A DNA stretch of 5,301 nt from Alphaproteobacteria bacterium UBA6187 (GTDB lineage Bacteria; Pseudomonadota; Alphaproteobacteria; Rickettsiales; UBA6187): the NCBI GenBank assembly GCA_002422795.1, contig DITJ01000059.1:6338-11638 (forward strand). The letters are read 5' to 3'. Positions 1-5,001 of this stretch are shown here, in pieces (the first letter of the stretch is position 1; each line of letters begins with the position of its first letter). The notes below the pieces were generated by a model. That model worked only from the letters and a program-made list of their open reading frames with translations, was not told the DNA's origin and searched no databases. The position numbers and the translations under genes are program-made.

Positions 1-10
1 AATTCGGGTG

Positions 11-81
11 ATGACGGCATACTTGCGTTAATGGTATAATTATACAAAGAGTTGACAATCCCAACCTGATCATGAAATAAT
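11..81 (+). promoter_or_regulatory. Two tandem sigma70-like promoter candidates without an evident gene
   Basis: The first candidate has ATGACG at 11-16, an 18-base spacer and an extended -10 TGGTATAAT at 32-40. The second has a consensus TTGACA at 52-57, an 18-base spacer and AATAAT at 76-81 preceded by TGA, again an extended -10 form. Both point right, into the 3' end of the minus-strand SDR gene, and no plausible start codon with a ribosome site follows. They could drive a small or antisense RNA, or be chance matches in AT-rich DNA. The rest of 1-173 shows no gene and no clear terminator for the SDR gene. Confidence 0.2.
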
Positions 82-143
82 AATTACATCAGCACAGCAA
101 CCTGTCTGTCATATCAAGTGCAGAAATAATGTGTACTGGCAGC

Positions 144-154
144 CATAGTAACCA
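144..154. repeat. Left copy of an 11-bp direct repeat flanking the SDR gene
   Basis: The sequence CATAGTAACCA at 144-154 recurs in the same orientation at 1673-1683. The copies lie 20 bases beyond the stop codon and 60 bases upstream of the preferred start of the SDR gene, so they bracket it exactly. The match does not extend in either direction. It could be a relic target-site duplication, a shared protein site, or chance. Confidence 0.35.
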
Positions 155-173
155 CGTTCTATATCCGCAAATT

Positions 174-1613
174 TTATCGAACGATTTCTTTTTCTTCGTT
201 TATATATCTACTGGCATGCTTACCAGGTGGGTTTTCTATTTCTGAATTCTTTTTCCTCATTCTACTTGTAACTATAGCGGCGCACAATGCAAATAATAGA
301 ACACAGCCAAGATTTACCCCTTCATTAGCTTCGTTGTTCTGGCTTTTATCATTGGGATTAAAATCTATTCTCGATTGAGTCAGTCCTATATATGCTCCTG
401 CCAATAAAGGCATTATATCTTTAGTTTTTATATTTTCTAATAAGGTTCTTGAATATATATCTAAATCATGCGTTCCAAAGACTGGCCTTTTAGTAAAGTT
501 AAAAATCTCATCTAAAGTAAGCAGGGGAGTATTTTTATTTTCTTCCCTGCTGAAAGATACCAGCCTTTCAAATTCTTTTGTATCAATCTTGCCTGTTATA
601 TTCTTTTCATGATGCTCAATAAGATCTAAATGGTCTCTTTCAAATGCACCGCGTGGATTTGATATAGCGGCATGCTTTAATGCATCAGTCGGCACTTTAA
701 TACCAAAAAGATAAGGTCTGTTTTGCCTTTCCTTAAAGAATTGCAATAGGCCTCCTACTGTATATATTTCCGGCCCACATGCATCAATTGGCTCTGGTGT
801 AGGTATATTATGTTCTGATATATTTATCACTGCATCAGCTACATCATAAGCTGATACTGGCTGCAGAATTGTGTTACCGGCTTTTCTTGGGTCATAACCT
901 ACTGTTACTTTAAACGGCAGGGTAGACATACGTTGCGGACTACCGAAATGCCCTGGATTATCAGCAGATATAATTAAATCCGGGCGTATGATTGTTGCTT
1001 CTGTATTTATATCTTTCTTAGAAATCTTTGCCTCTTGCATAACTTTAATTATGTCTTGCTCAGCATCATATTTTGATTTTGAATATGATCTCGTAGTGCG
1101 TGTATCCGAATATTTTGCCGCTTGGGTTGATATGAATGTAAATCTCTTTACACCAGAATCAATACATGCTTCTAACATTGGTTTTACTGGCTTCCTATTA
1201 ATATCATCCATGCTATAACTAGCTTTCGGATCATTAATTGCAATGCCAGCACAATTTACTACAGTATGTATAGGGCCGTGTTTAGATTCGATTTTCTTTA
1301 ATAAATTATTCCAATATTCTTTTGTTTGTGCGGATTCATCACCAATATCAACTCCACCTTCAAGGTGAAACCCCTTATCATTCAGTTTGTGATTTGCTTT
1401 GCCTTGGGTAGTACAAATTACATTCCAACCCGAAGCTAGGTAACGCCTTCTTAATGTTTCGCCAACCTGGCTTCTGCCTCCAATAATTACAACAGAATTT
1501 CTTTGATCTGGAATTATGTTTGCAGATGATGTTGATAACGCCCTGGAAACTTGCAGTGGTAAAAATTTGTTTTGTATAAAATTTGTTCTTGATAAAGTAT
1601 TTAATGCCTTCAT
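174..1613 (-). CDS. NAD(P)-binding SDR/NDUFA9-like epimerase-fold protein with mitochondrial-type presequence and C-terminal membrane anchor
   Basis: Probable NAD(P)-dependent sugar-epimerase or NDUFA9-like member of the extended/atypical SDR superfamily; substrate unknown. Residues below count from the upstream in-frame ATG at 1628 (484 aa). The start chosen here is Met6 (1613; 479 aa), because GGTGGGA at 1618-1624 sits just before it while the first ATG has no ribosome site. A Rossmann strand and turn VVIIGGRSQVG lies at 46-56, a G-x-x-S-x-x-G variant of the usual G-x-x-G-x-x-G. An NAG-like N-C-A-G is at 125-128 and the catalytic-type pair Y182-x-x-x-K186 is present. A DVADAV segment at 262-267 resembles the post-fold region of NDUFA9-like proteins. 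Residues 6-40 are basic, without acidic residues, and end in RALSTSS, like a mitochondrial presequence. A hydrophobic stretch at about 437-455 is followed by RMRKK and a polar tail of about 29 residues. Fold assignment is good; reaction and location are inferred. Confidence 0.85.
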   Translation of the reverse strand: MKALNTLSRTNFIQNKFLPLQVSRALSTSSANIIPDQRNSVVIIGGRSQVGETLRRRYLASGWNVICTTQGKANHKLNDKGFHLEGGVDIGDESAQTKEYWNNLLKKIESKHGPIHTVVNCAGIAINDPKASYSMDDINRKPVKPMLEACIDSGVKRFTFISTQAAKYSDTRTTRSYSKSKYDAEQDIIKVMQEAKISKKDINTEATIIRPDLIISADNPGHFGSPQRMSTLPFKVTVGYDPRKAGNTILQPVSAYDVADAVINISEHNIPTPEPIDACGPEIYTVGGLLQFFKERQNRPYLFGIKVPTDALKHAAISNPRGAFERDHLDLIEHHEKNITGKIDTKEFERLVSFSREENKNTPLLTLDEIFNFTKRPVFGTHDLDIYSRTLLENIKTKDIMPLLAGAYIGLTQSRIDFNPNDKSQNNEANEGVNLGCVLLFALCAAIVTSRMRKKNSEIENPPGKHASRYINEEKEIVR

Positions 1614-1634
1614 GTTAGATCCCACCATTAATTA

Positions 1635-1652
1635 TAGTTAATAAATTAACTA
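1635..1652. promoter_or_regulatory. 18-bp perfect inverted repeat, possible operator of the SDR gene
   Basis: The two 8-base arms TAGTTAAT and ATTAACTA flank a 2-base centre. The palindrome lies 22 bases upstream of the preferred SDR start, between the promoter candidate at 1663-1691 and the gene, where a dimeric repressor would block transcription. A TATAAT on the minus strand (1631-1636) overlaps its edge. The arms are AT-rich, so chance cannot be excluded. Confidence 0.3.
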
Positions 1653-1662
1653 ATTGCCTGGG

Positions 1663-1691
1663 TATATAACATCATAGTAACCATAATGCAA
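1663..1691 (-). promoter_or_regulatory. Candidate promoter of the SDR gene
   Basis: On the minus strand TTGCAT (1686-1691) is followed after 17 bases by TATATA (1663-1668), which is preceded by TGT, giving an extended -10. Transcription would start near 1656 and give a leader of about 40 bases before Met6. The right copy of the 11-bp repeat lies in the spacer. The boxes match consensus only moderately. A TATAAT at 1631-1636 is an alternative -10; its transcript would exclude the first ATG. Confidence 0.3.
1673..1683. repeat. Right copy of the 11-bp direct repeat flanking the SDR gene
   Basis: Second copy of CATAGTAACCA, identical to 144-154 and in the same orientation. It lies between the -35 and -10 boxes of the SDR promoter candidate. 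Confidence 0.35.
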
Positions 1692-1716
1692 CATAACAAA
1701 TGAGATGGAGAGAAGT

Positions 1717-1803
1717 ATGGCGTTTTCGCTTTTCAACAATCACAGGAAATCGAGGAGATGCCCTACTCGTTCTTTGAATGCAATTTGGTATGAGGATAAT
1801 TAA
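1717..1803 (+). CDS. Possible small basic protein, 28 aa, unrecognised
   Basis: An ATG at 1717 opens a 28-codon frame beginning MAFSLFNNHRKSRR and ending WYEDN. GGAG lies six bases upstream of the ATG as a good ribosome site, and an in-frame ATG at 1705 would add four residues. A weak hairpin with eight T residues follows 35 bases after the stop, so a site, a frame and a terminator occur in order. The product is basic in its middle and has no membrane segment or known motif. It runs divergently from the SDR gene. It could equally be chance; only expression or conservation would settle it. Confidence 0.2.
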   Translation: MAFSLFNNHRKSRRCPTRSLNAIWYEDN

Positions 1804-1837
1804 GGGAGGATTGCTAAATAGCTTTGAAAAAATAACC

Positions 1838-1859
1838 CACCTAAAGCGGTGTTTTTTTT
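1838..1859 (+). terminator. Weak intrinsic terminator candidate
   Basis: CACC (1838-1841) pairs with GGTG (1848-1851) across a 6-base loop, and eight T residues follow. An A-rich run upstream can extend the stem by A-U pairs and also lets it work on the minus strand. The GC stem is only four pairs, so it is weak. It would end a transcript of the small ORF at 1717-1803. Confidence 0.35.
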
Positions 1860-2113
1860 ATGTTTTATTGACCCATTATGATCAACCGTTATATGTCATA
1901 CCAATTCAAGATCTAATTGGCCATCCGGGAGCAACACCTAACCTGCTGATATTATTCGCATATCAATTGAATAATGTTAATAGATACTGCAAGATAATGT
2001 TGTATGAGCAACTAAAGGCATGCAATACTTATATGACGCCAAAGCGGATTAAGCATACTTCATATGCATATCAATGGAGCTATTATGGGAAAGTATAAGA
2101 TTAGAATATTATG

Positions 2114-2157
2114 AAAAACTTCCCCCAAGATAAAAATCCATATGGCTTACGTGGGGG
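2114..2157 (-). terminator. Rho-independent terminator of dps
   Basis: On the minus strand, starting 21 bases after the dps stop, CCCCCA (2157-2152) pairs with TGGGGG (2127-2122), and AAG then five T residues follow (2118-2114). The 24-base loop contains the palindrome CCATATGG (2138-2145). Position, GC-rich stem and T-run fit an intrinsic terminator; the long loop is unusual. Confidence 0.6.
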
Positions 2158-2178
2158 CTAGTTCTACTTTATACCACA

Positions 2179-2616
2179 TTACAAGCTGCTTTTAAGCATC
2201 CATGCTGCTTTGCGGTGTACGGTAAGGCGCTCAATTGCAAATCCGGCAACCACTTCATCACCGGCTTGTTGTGCCGCTTCCAGTGTGTTTTGCAATGTTT
2301 TCTGGATGGAGATCTGGTCTTCGGTGAGTTCTTTCACCATCTGGTCGGCAGGGGCATTTTCATTGCCTGGTTTTATTGATGTGTTTTGGGTATAAGCATC
2401 AAATGTACCAGGAGCCTTTTCCCCAAGGCCACGGATTAACTCTGCTGTTGTATCAATCGCCATGGCAAGGTCGGTATACTGCTCTTCAAATAACAGGTGA
2501 AGAGTCCTGAAGTTTGGGCCTTCCACATTCCAGTGGTAGTTCTGGGTTTTTACATATAGAGCATAAGAATCAGCAAGAACTGCTTTCAGGCCATCTACAA
2601 CTGGTTTATTGGTCAT
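2179..2616 (-). CDS. dps: Dps-family miniferritin (starvation/stationary-phase DNA-protection protein)
   Basis: Ferritin-like protein of 145 residues. The family forms 12-subunit shells that oxidise Fe(II), usually with hydrogen peroxide, store the iron and so protect DNA. The inter-subunit ferroxidase ligands are all present with family spacing: H28 in NYHWN, H40, E44, D55 and E59. The conserved C-terminal ERLTVHRKAAWML (129-141) is also clear. The N-terminal tail is short, only about 5 residues before the first helix, against roughly 20 in E. coli Dps. The Lys-rich DNA-binding tail is therefore missing, and the protein may protect mainly by removing iron and peroxide. AAGGA at 2624-2628, seven bases before the ATG, supports the start. 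Repeats upstream suggest its own regulation, and a terminator follows. It lies 157 bases downstream of the nitronate monooxygenase gene on the same strand, so some read-through is possible. Confidence 0.95.
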   Translation of the reverse strand: MTNKPVVDGLKAVLADSYALYVKTQNYHWNVEGPNFRTLHLLFEEQYTDLAMAIDTTAELIRGLGEKAPGTFDAYTQNTSIKPGNENAPADQMVKELTEDQISIQKTLQNTLEAAQQAGDEVVAGFAIERLTVHRKAAWMLKSSL

Positions 2617-2637
2617 TATTATTTCCTTGTTTTATCT

Positions 2638-2651
2638 GTTGAAATTTCAAC
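2638..2651. promoter_or_regulatory. 14-bp perfect palindrome upstream of dps, candidate operator
   Basis: GTTGAAATTTCAAC is a perfect palindrome 21 bases upstream of the dps start codon, just before its ribosome site. Dps genes are commonly controlled by peroxide- or iron-responsive regulators, but this sequence cannot be assigned to one by eye. Confidence 0.4.
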
Positions 2652-2666
2652 TTGGTATCACTTGGT
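2650..2666. repeat. Tandem 7-bp direct repeat upstream of dps, one helical turn apart
   Basis: ACTTGGT occurs at 2650-2656 and 2660-2666, a 10-base period (ACCAAGT twice on the gene strand). It abuts the palindrome at 2638-2651. The spacing places both copies on the same face of the helix, as for tandem regulator half-sites. No strong -35/-10 pair was found nearby; the best is TTGAGG (2713-2718) with TATATG (2688-2693) at a poor 19-base spacing. Confidence 0.35.
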
Positions 2667-2773
2667 TCTGCGTTTTAATCTCGCTAGCATATAACGCATA
2701 ATGAATTTCCAGCCTCAACCAAACTTGTTTTGATCTTGTCTGTTTACGCCTGGTTTATTACGTAAATACTATA

Positions 2774-4177
2774 TTATTCCCCGGTGATTATCCTATCAAC
2801 TAACTGCTTCACGGTAGGGATATTGCCGTTTGCATAGAAAGGGTCAGTTGCAAACTTATAGGCATTATGCCCTGCAAACATAAGCTGGTCTTCTATGCTG
2901 CCATTATCATGTGCAATATCCTGCAATGTTTTCTGGATGCAGAAGCTGCGCGGGTCTGCTTTTTTACCGGTTGTAAAGTCCTCGTGGTCTTTCCAGTTGC
3001 TGAATTTACAGTGGCTAAGGCAGCCCATGCAATCAACCTGATCCTGGTGAATTTGCGCTGATTCTTCCTTAGTTACGAATATAAGGGTTGAATCTGGAGT
3101 TTTCATTGCGTCAATATGGCCTTCGAGCATCCATTTTTCAGCGCGGTCTTTATCCTGCAATTCAACATAAACAGGGCGCCTACGAGGGCCAACCGGCAAG
3201 GCTTCGGTCATTACACCTTCTGGCGCTACTGAATAAGGAATCTGGCGCAAATGCCTGCCTTCCATACCACGTAAGAAATCATTCCTTACGGCAGATGAAT
3301 AAAATCCTGTAGGGCTGAACCTGTTAAGAGATATGTCGCCTTCTTTTAGGGTAAGTAGCCTTTTTTTCCAGGCATCAGGCACAGGGCTTTCCTGTGTTAA
3401 TATCGGACGCGTGCCGAATTGGAATGCTATAGGGCCAATTTCCGGGCTATCGAGCCAATGCGCCCAATCTTTCAAGTGCCAAACACCGCCAGCCATTACA
3501 ATCGGGGTATTGTTAAGGCCAACTTCATTCATGAATTTACGAAGTTCAGCCACGCGCGGAAACGGATCTTCAGGAAACAAAGGATCTTCACTGTTTGAAA
3601 GGCCGTTATGCCCGCCTGCAAGCCACGGATCTTCATATACAACAGAACCAAGACGTTCCGGGTTCCTGTGATAAGAACGCTTCCAAAGCGCGCGGAATGC
3701 ACGCATTGAAGAAACGATAGGGTAGTAATAAATATTATATTTATCAGCATAATCAGCAAGTTTATAAGGCATTCCTGCACCGCAGGTTACGCCATGCACC
3801 AAACCTTTTGCGCCTTCCATTATGCCTTCAAGCACGCGCCCTGCACCGCCCATTTCCCATAGGATATTTACGTGGATACGGCCACGGCCGCCAGATACTT
3901 CATGTGCAATTTTTGCTTGCTCAATTCCACCATCAATACCCATTTGCACAAGTTCTTCGTGACGCTCACGACGAGTTTGGCCTTTATAAACAACTGGAAT
4001 CGCAACGCCGTTTGCATCATAGCTATCGGCATTTACACCGGAGAAAGTTCCTACGACACCGGCTGCTGCAAAGGCACCTGAGGTTGCACCGTTGGACACG
4101 GCAACACCCTTGCCACCTTCGATAATAGGCATCATTTCAACACCGGAAATGACTACAGGCTTAAGATTTTTAAGCAA
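2774..4177 (-). CDS. Nitronate monooxygenase family FMN-dependent oxidoreductase with C-terminal cysteine cluster
   Basis: TIM-barrel flavoprotein of the 2-nitropropane dioxygenase/nitronate monooxygenase family, 467 aa. Classical members of about 320-380 aa use FMN and oxygen to oxidise alkyl nitronates; the true substrate here is unknown. Family marks in order are an N-terminal barrel strand with GGKGVAVSNG (21-30), the loop GVTCGAGMP (129-137), LAGGHNG (187-192) with the His190 that corresponds to the family catalytic base, and the FMN phosphate-binding segments VMAGGVW (227-233) and FQFGTRPILTQES (252-264). The extra C-terminal part holds C383, C386 and C390 (C-x2-C-x3-C) plus C413, possibly an iron-sulfur or metal site. 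The start is TTG at 4177, supported by AGGAG at 4186-4190 with eight bases between; the next Met is residue 15, too far inside. It lies upstream of dps on the same strand, with no clear terminator between them. Confidence 0.88.
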   Translation of the reverse strand: MLKNLKPVVISGVEMMPIIEGGKGVAVSNGATSGAFAAAGVVGTFSGVNADSYDANGVAIPVVYKGQTRRERHEELVQMGIDGGIEQAKIAHEVSGGRGRIHVNILWEMGGAGRVLEGIMEGAKGLVHGVTCGAGMPYKLADYADKYNIYYYPIVSSMRAFRALWKRSYHRNPERLGSVVYEDPWLAGGHNGLSNSEDPLFPEDPFPRVAELRKFMNEVGLNNTPIVMAGGVWHLKDWAHWLDSPEIGPIAFQFGTRPILTQESPVPDAWKKRLLTLKEGDISLNRFSPTGFYSSAVRNDFLRGMEGRHLRQIPYSVAPEGVMTEALPVGPRRRPVYVELQDKDRAEKWMLEGHIDAMKTPDSTLIFVTKEESAQIHQDQVDCMGCLSHCKFSNWKDHEDFTTGKKADPRSFCIQKTLQDIAHDNGSIEDQLMFAGHNAYKFATDPFYANGNIPTVKQLVDRIITGE

Positions 4178-4286
4178 CTATATTACTCCTAAATTAATGA
4201 ATTGACGCAGCATATATTAAAAGCCCCAAGATAAAAGCATTTTTTGATTTTTAAACCTAACTTTTATTGCTATTTATTATAAAAGT

Positions 4287-4325
4287 TATAAAGAATCTAT
4301 GATATTATAATTAATATTCTTTATA
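4287..4325. repeat. 10-bp inverted repeat in the divergent spacer
   Basis: TATAAAGAAT (4287-4296) and ATTCTTTATA (4316-4325) are perfect reverse complements separated by 19 bases. The pair lies near the middle of the 245-base region between the divergent nitronate monooxygenase and lipoprotein genes. It could be a spaced operator or a cruciform. High AT content raises the odds of chance. Confidence 0.35.
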
Positions 4326-4358
4326 TCAAGCTGATAAATCAAGATAATAAATTCTTGC

Positions 4359-4386
4359 TTGTTTACTGGAGATTAATGGTGATAAT
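4359..4386 (+). promoter_or_regulatory. Candidate promoter of the lipoprotein gene
   Basis: TTGTTT (4359-4364) and GATAAT (4381-4386) are 16 bases apart. A start near 4393 would give a leader of about 30 bases containing the AAGGGA ribosome site (4410-4415). The match to consensus is moderate. Confidence 0.35.
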
Positions 4387-4393
4387 ATTATCA
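4380..4393. promoter_or_regulatory. 14-bp palindrome resembling a Fur box, over the lipoprotein -10
   Basis: TGATAATATTATCA is a perfect palindrome. Its arms TGATAAT and ATTATCA are those of the classical 7-1-7 Fur site, but without the single central base. It covers the candidate -10 box, so a bound repressor would block the promoter. The Fur link is by resemblance only. Confidence 0.35.
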
Positions 4394-4422
4394 AGTGTAA
4401 AAGTTTTGCAAGGGAAAGTTGT

Positions 4423-4803
4423 ATGAGAGTAATAATCATATTATCGTTATTATGTATTGCTTCATGCAGTTCGCTTAAAAGCCCCGATGTAGGCGATTTA
4501 ATATTAGCACAAAAATATGTTCCAGGAACTGAAGATTTGCCGGTTTATAGCGGGTTTAAACCTGTTGATACAAATAATATTGCTTATGGCTCCGCAAATG
4601 GCCGTATAATTGATGCGAATTATATAAGTTCTGATGCCAACCCGGAAGATGTACGCTTATATTATAAGGAAACCCTGGCGCAATTAGGTTGGAATAGCAA
4701 AAAACCTTCCACTTATATAAGGGATGGCGAACGCCTTAATTTAAGCATAACCGAAAAGAAAGGCGTTACTTTCCTTAAGTTTATTATAAGGCCGGTGGGG
4801 TAG
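4423..4803 (+). CDS. Small secreted lipoprotein, function unknown
   Basis: Protein of 126 residues with a lipoprotein signal peptide: basic R2, a hydrophobic core at about 3-13 and the lipobox I12-A13-S14-C15. Cleavage would leave a 112-residue mature protein lipidated on C15. The +2 residue is Ser, not Asp, so in an enteric-like Lol system it would go to the outer membrane, facing the periplasm. The mature part has no transmembrane segment. Its second half (about 66-124) follows a pattern seen in small alphaproteobacterial envelope proteins: a helix EDVRLYYKETLAQLGW (75-90), then YIRDGERLNLSI and VTFLKFIIRP strands, suggesting a small alpha/beta domain. I recognise no specific family. AAGGGA at 4410-4415, seven bases before the ATG, supports the start. 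It is divergent from the nitronate monooxygenase gene and appears monocistronic. Confidence 0.82.
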   Translation: MRVIIILSLLCIASCSSLKSPDVGDLILAQKYVPGTEDLPVYSGFKPVDTNNIAYGSANGRIIDANYISSDANPEDVRLYYKETLAQLGWNSKKPSTYIRDGERLNLSITEKKGVTFLKFIIRPVG

Positions 4804-4878
4804 TTAGGTCAGGTTTGCATCATATCCAGCATCCGTTTTCATGTATTTTACTCTTTTACGATTGCGTGGTTGCTTTCG

Positions 4879-4924
4879 TTAAGGTAAATCACACCTCCCC
4901 TGATCTTTCAATAGCTTACCTTAA
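4879..4924. repeat. 9-bp inverted repeat downstream of the lipoprotein gene
   Basis: TTAAGGTAA (4879-4887) and TTACCTTAA (4916-4924) are perfect reverse complements with a 28-base loop. Flanking CG (4877-4878) and AACG (4926-4929) could prolong the stem past a bulge. No T-run follows, so it is not a standard terminator. Confidence 0.35.
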
Positions 4925-4941
4925 GAACGATCCAGAATTGG

Positions 4942-4958
4942 GGTTAATAAACTTAACC
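4942..4958 (+). terminator. Weak hairpin, possible terminator of the lipoprotein transcript
   Basis: GGTTAA (4942-4947) and TTAACC (4953-4958) form a 6-pair stem with a 5-base loop. The only T-run, TTTT at 4967-4970, is eight bases further on. It lies about 140 bases after the lipoprotein stop. Stem strength and T-run are both poor. Confidence 0.2.
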
Positions 4959-5001
4959 AGATAGCCTTTTACTATACATAGGCGCACATGAGGATTTGAG
5001 G

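Larger units (their letters stand above)
1804..2178. other. Spacer between the SDR side and dps, no convincing large gene
   Basis: Apart from the two terminators listed separately, nothing certain is visible. A plus-strand frame (1778-2098) could encode 106 residues, but it has no recognisable domain and the weak terminator at 1838-1859 lies inside it. TTGGTATGA (1785-1793) and its reverse complement TCATACCAA (1896-1904) form a 9-bp inverted repeat around the terminator. A second inverted pair, CCAATT and AATTGG, lies at 1901-1920. TTGACC (1868-1873) and TATATG (1890-1895), 16 bases apart, form a plus-strand promoter-like pair with no gene downstream. The stretch may be a decayed mobile element or gene. 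Confidence 0.4.

Noticed and set aside
1..39. Frame open from the left edge ending in NSGDDGILALMV and TAA, possibly the tail of a plus-strand gene
   Set aside because: Only 12 codons are visible and a second frame is also open here, so coding cannot be supported.
1626..1628. Upstream ATG of the SDR gene (484-aa form)
   Set aside because: It has no ribosome site, while Met6 has GGTGGGA upstream; the TATAAT just upstream could even make the transcript start inside this codon.
1778..2098. 106-aa plus-strand ORF in the spacer upstream of the SDR gene
   Set aside because: No recognised domain, no clear ribosome site, a terminator-like hairpin inside it, and overlap with a better-supported small ORF.
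2742..2767. Inverted repeat TTTACG and CGTAAA after the nitronate monooxygenase gene as a terminator
   Set aside because: AT-rich 6-bp stem with a 12-base loop and no T-run on the minus strand.
3529..3780. 83-aa minus-strand frame inside the nitronate monooxygenase gene, and several plus-strand frames of 64-112 aa across the same gene
   Set aside because: They lie within a confident gene in other frames, have no domain features, and reflect its codon composition.
4801..4850. Minus-strand short ORF MKTDAGYDANLT
   Set aside because: Twelve codons with no recognised match; noted only as part of the unassigned stretch.
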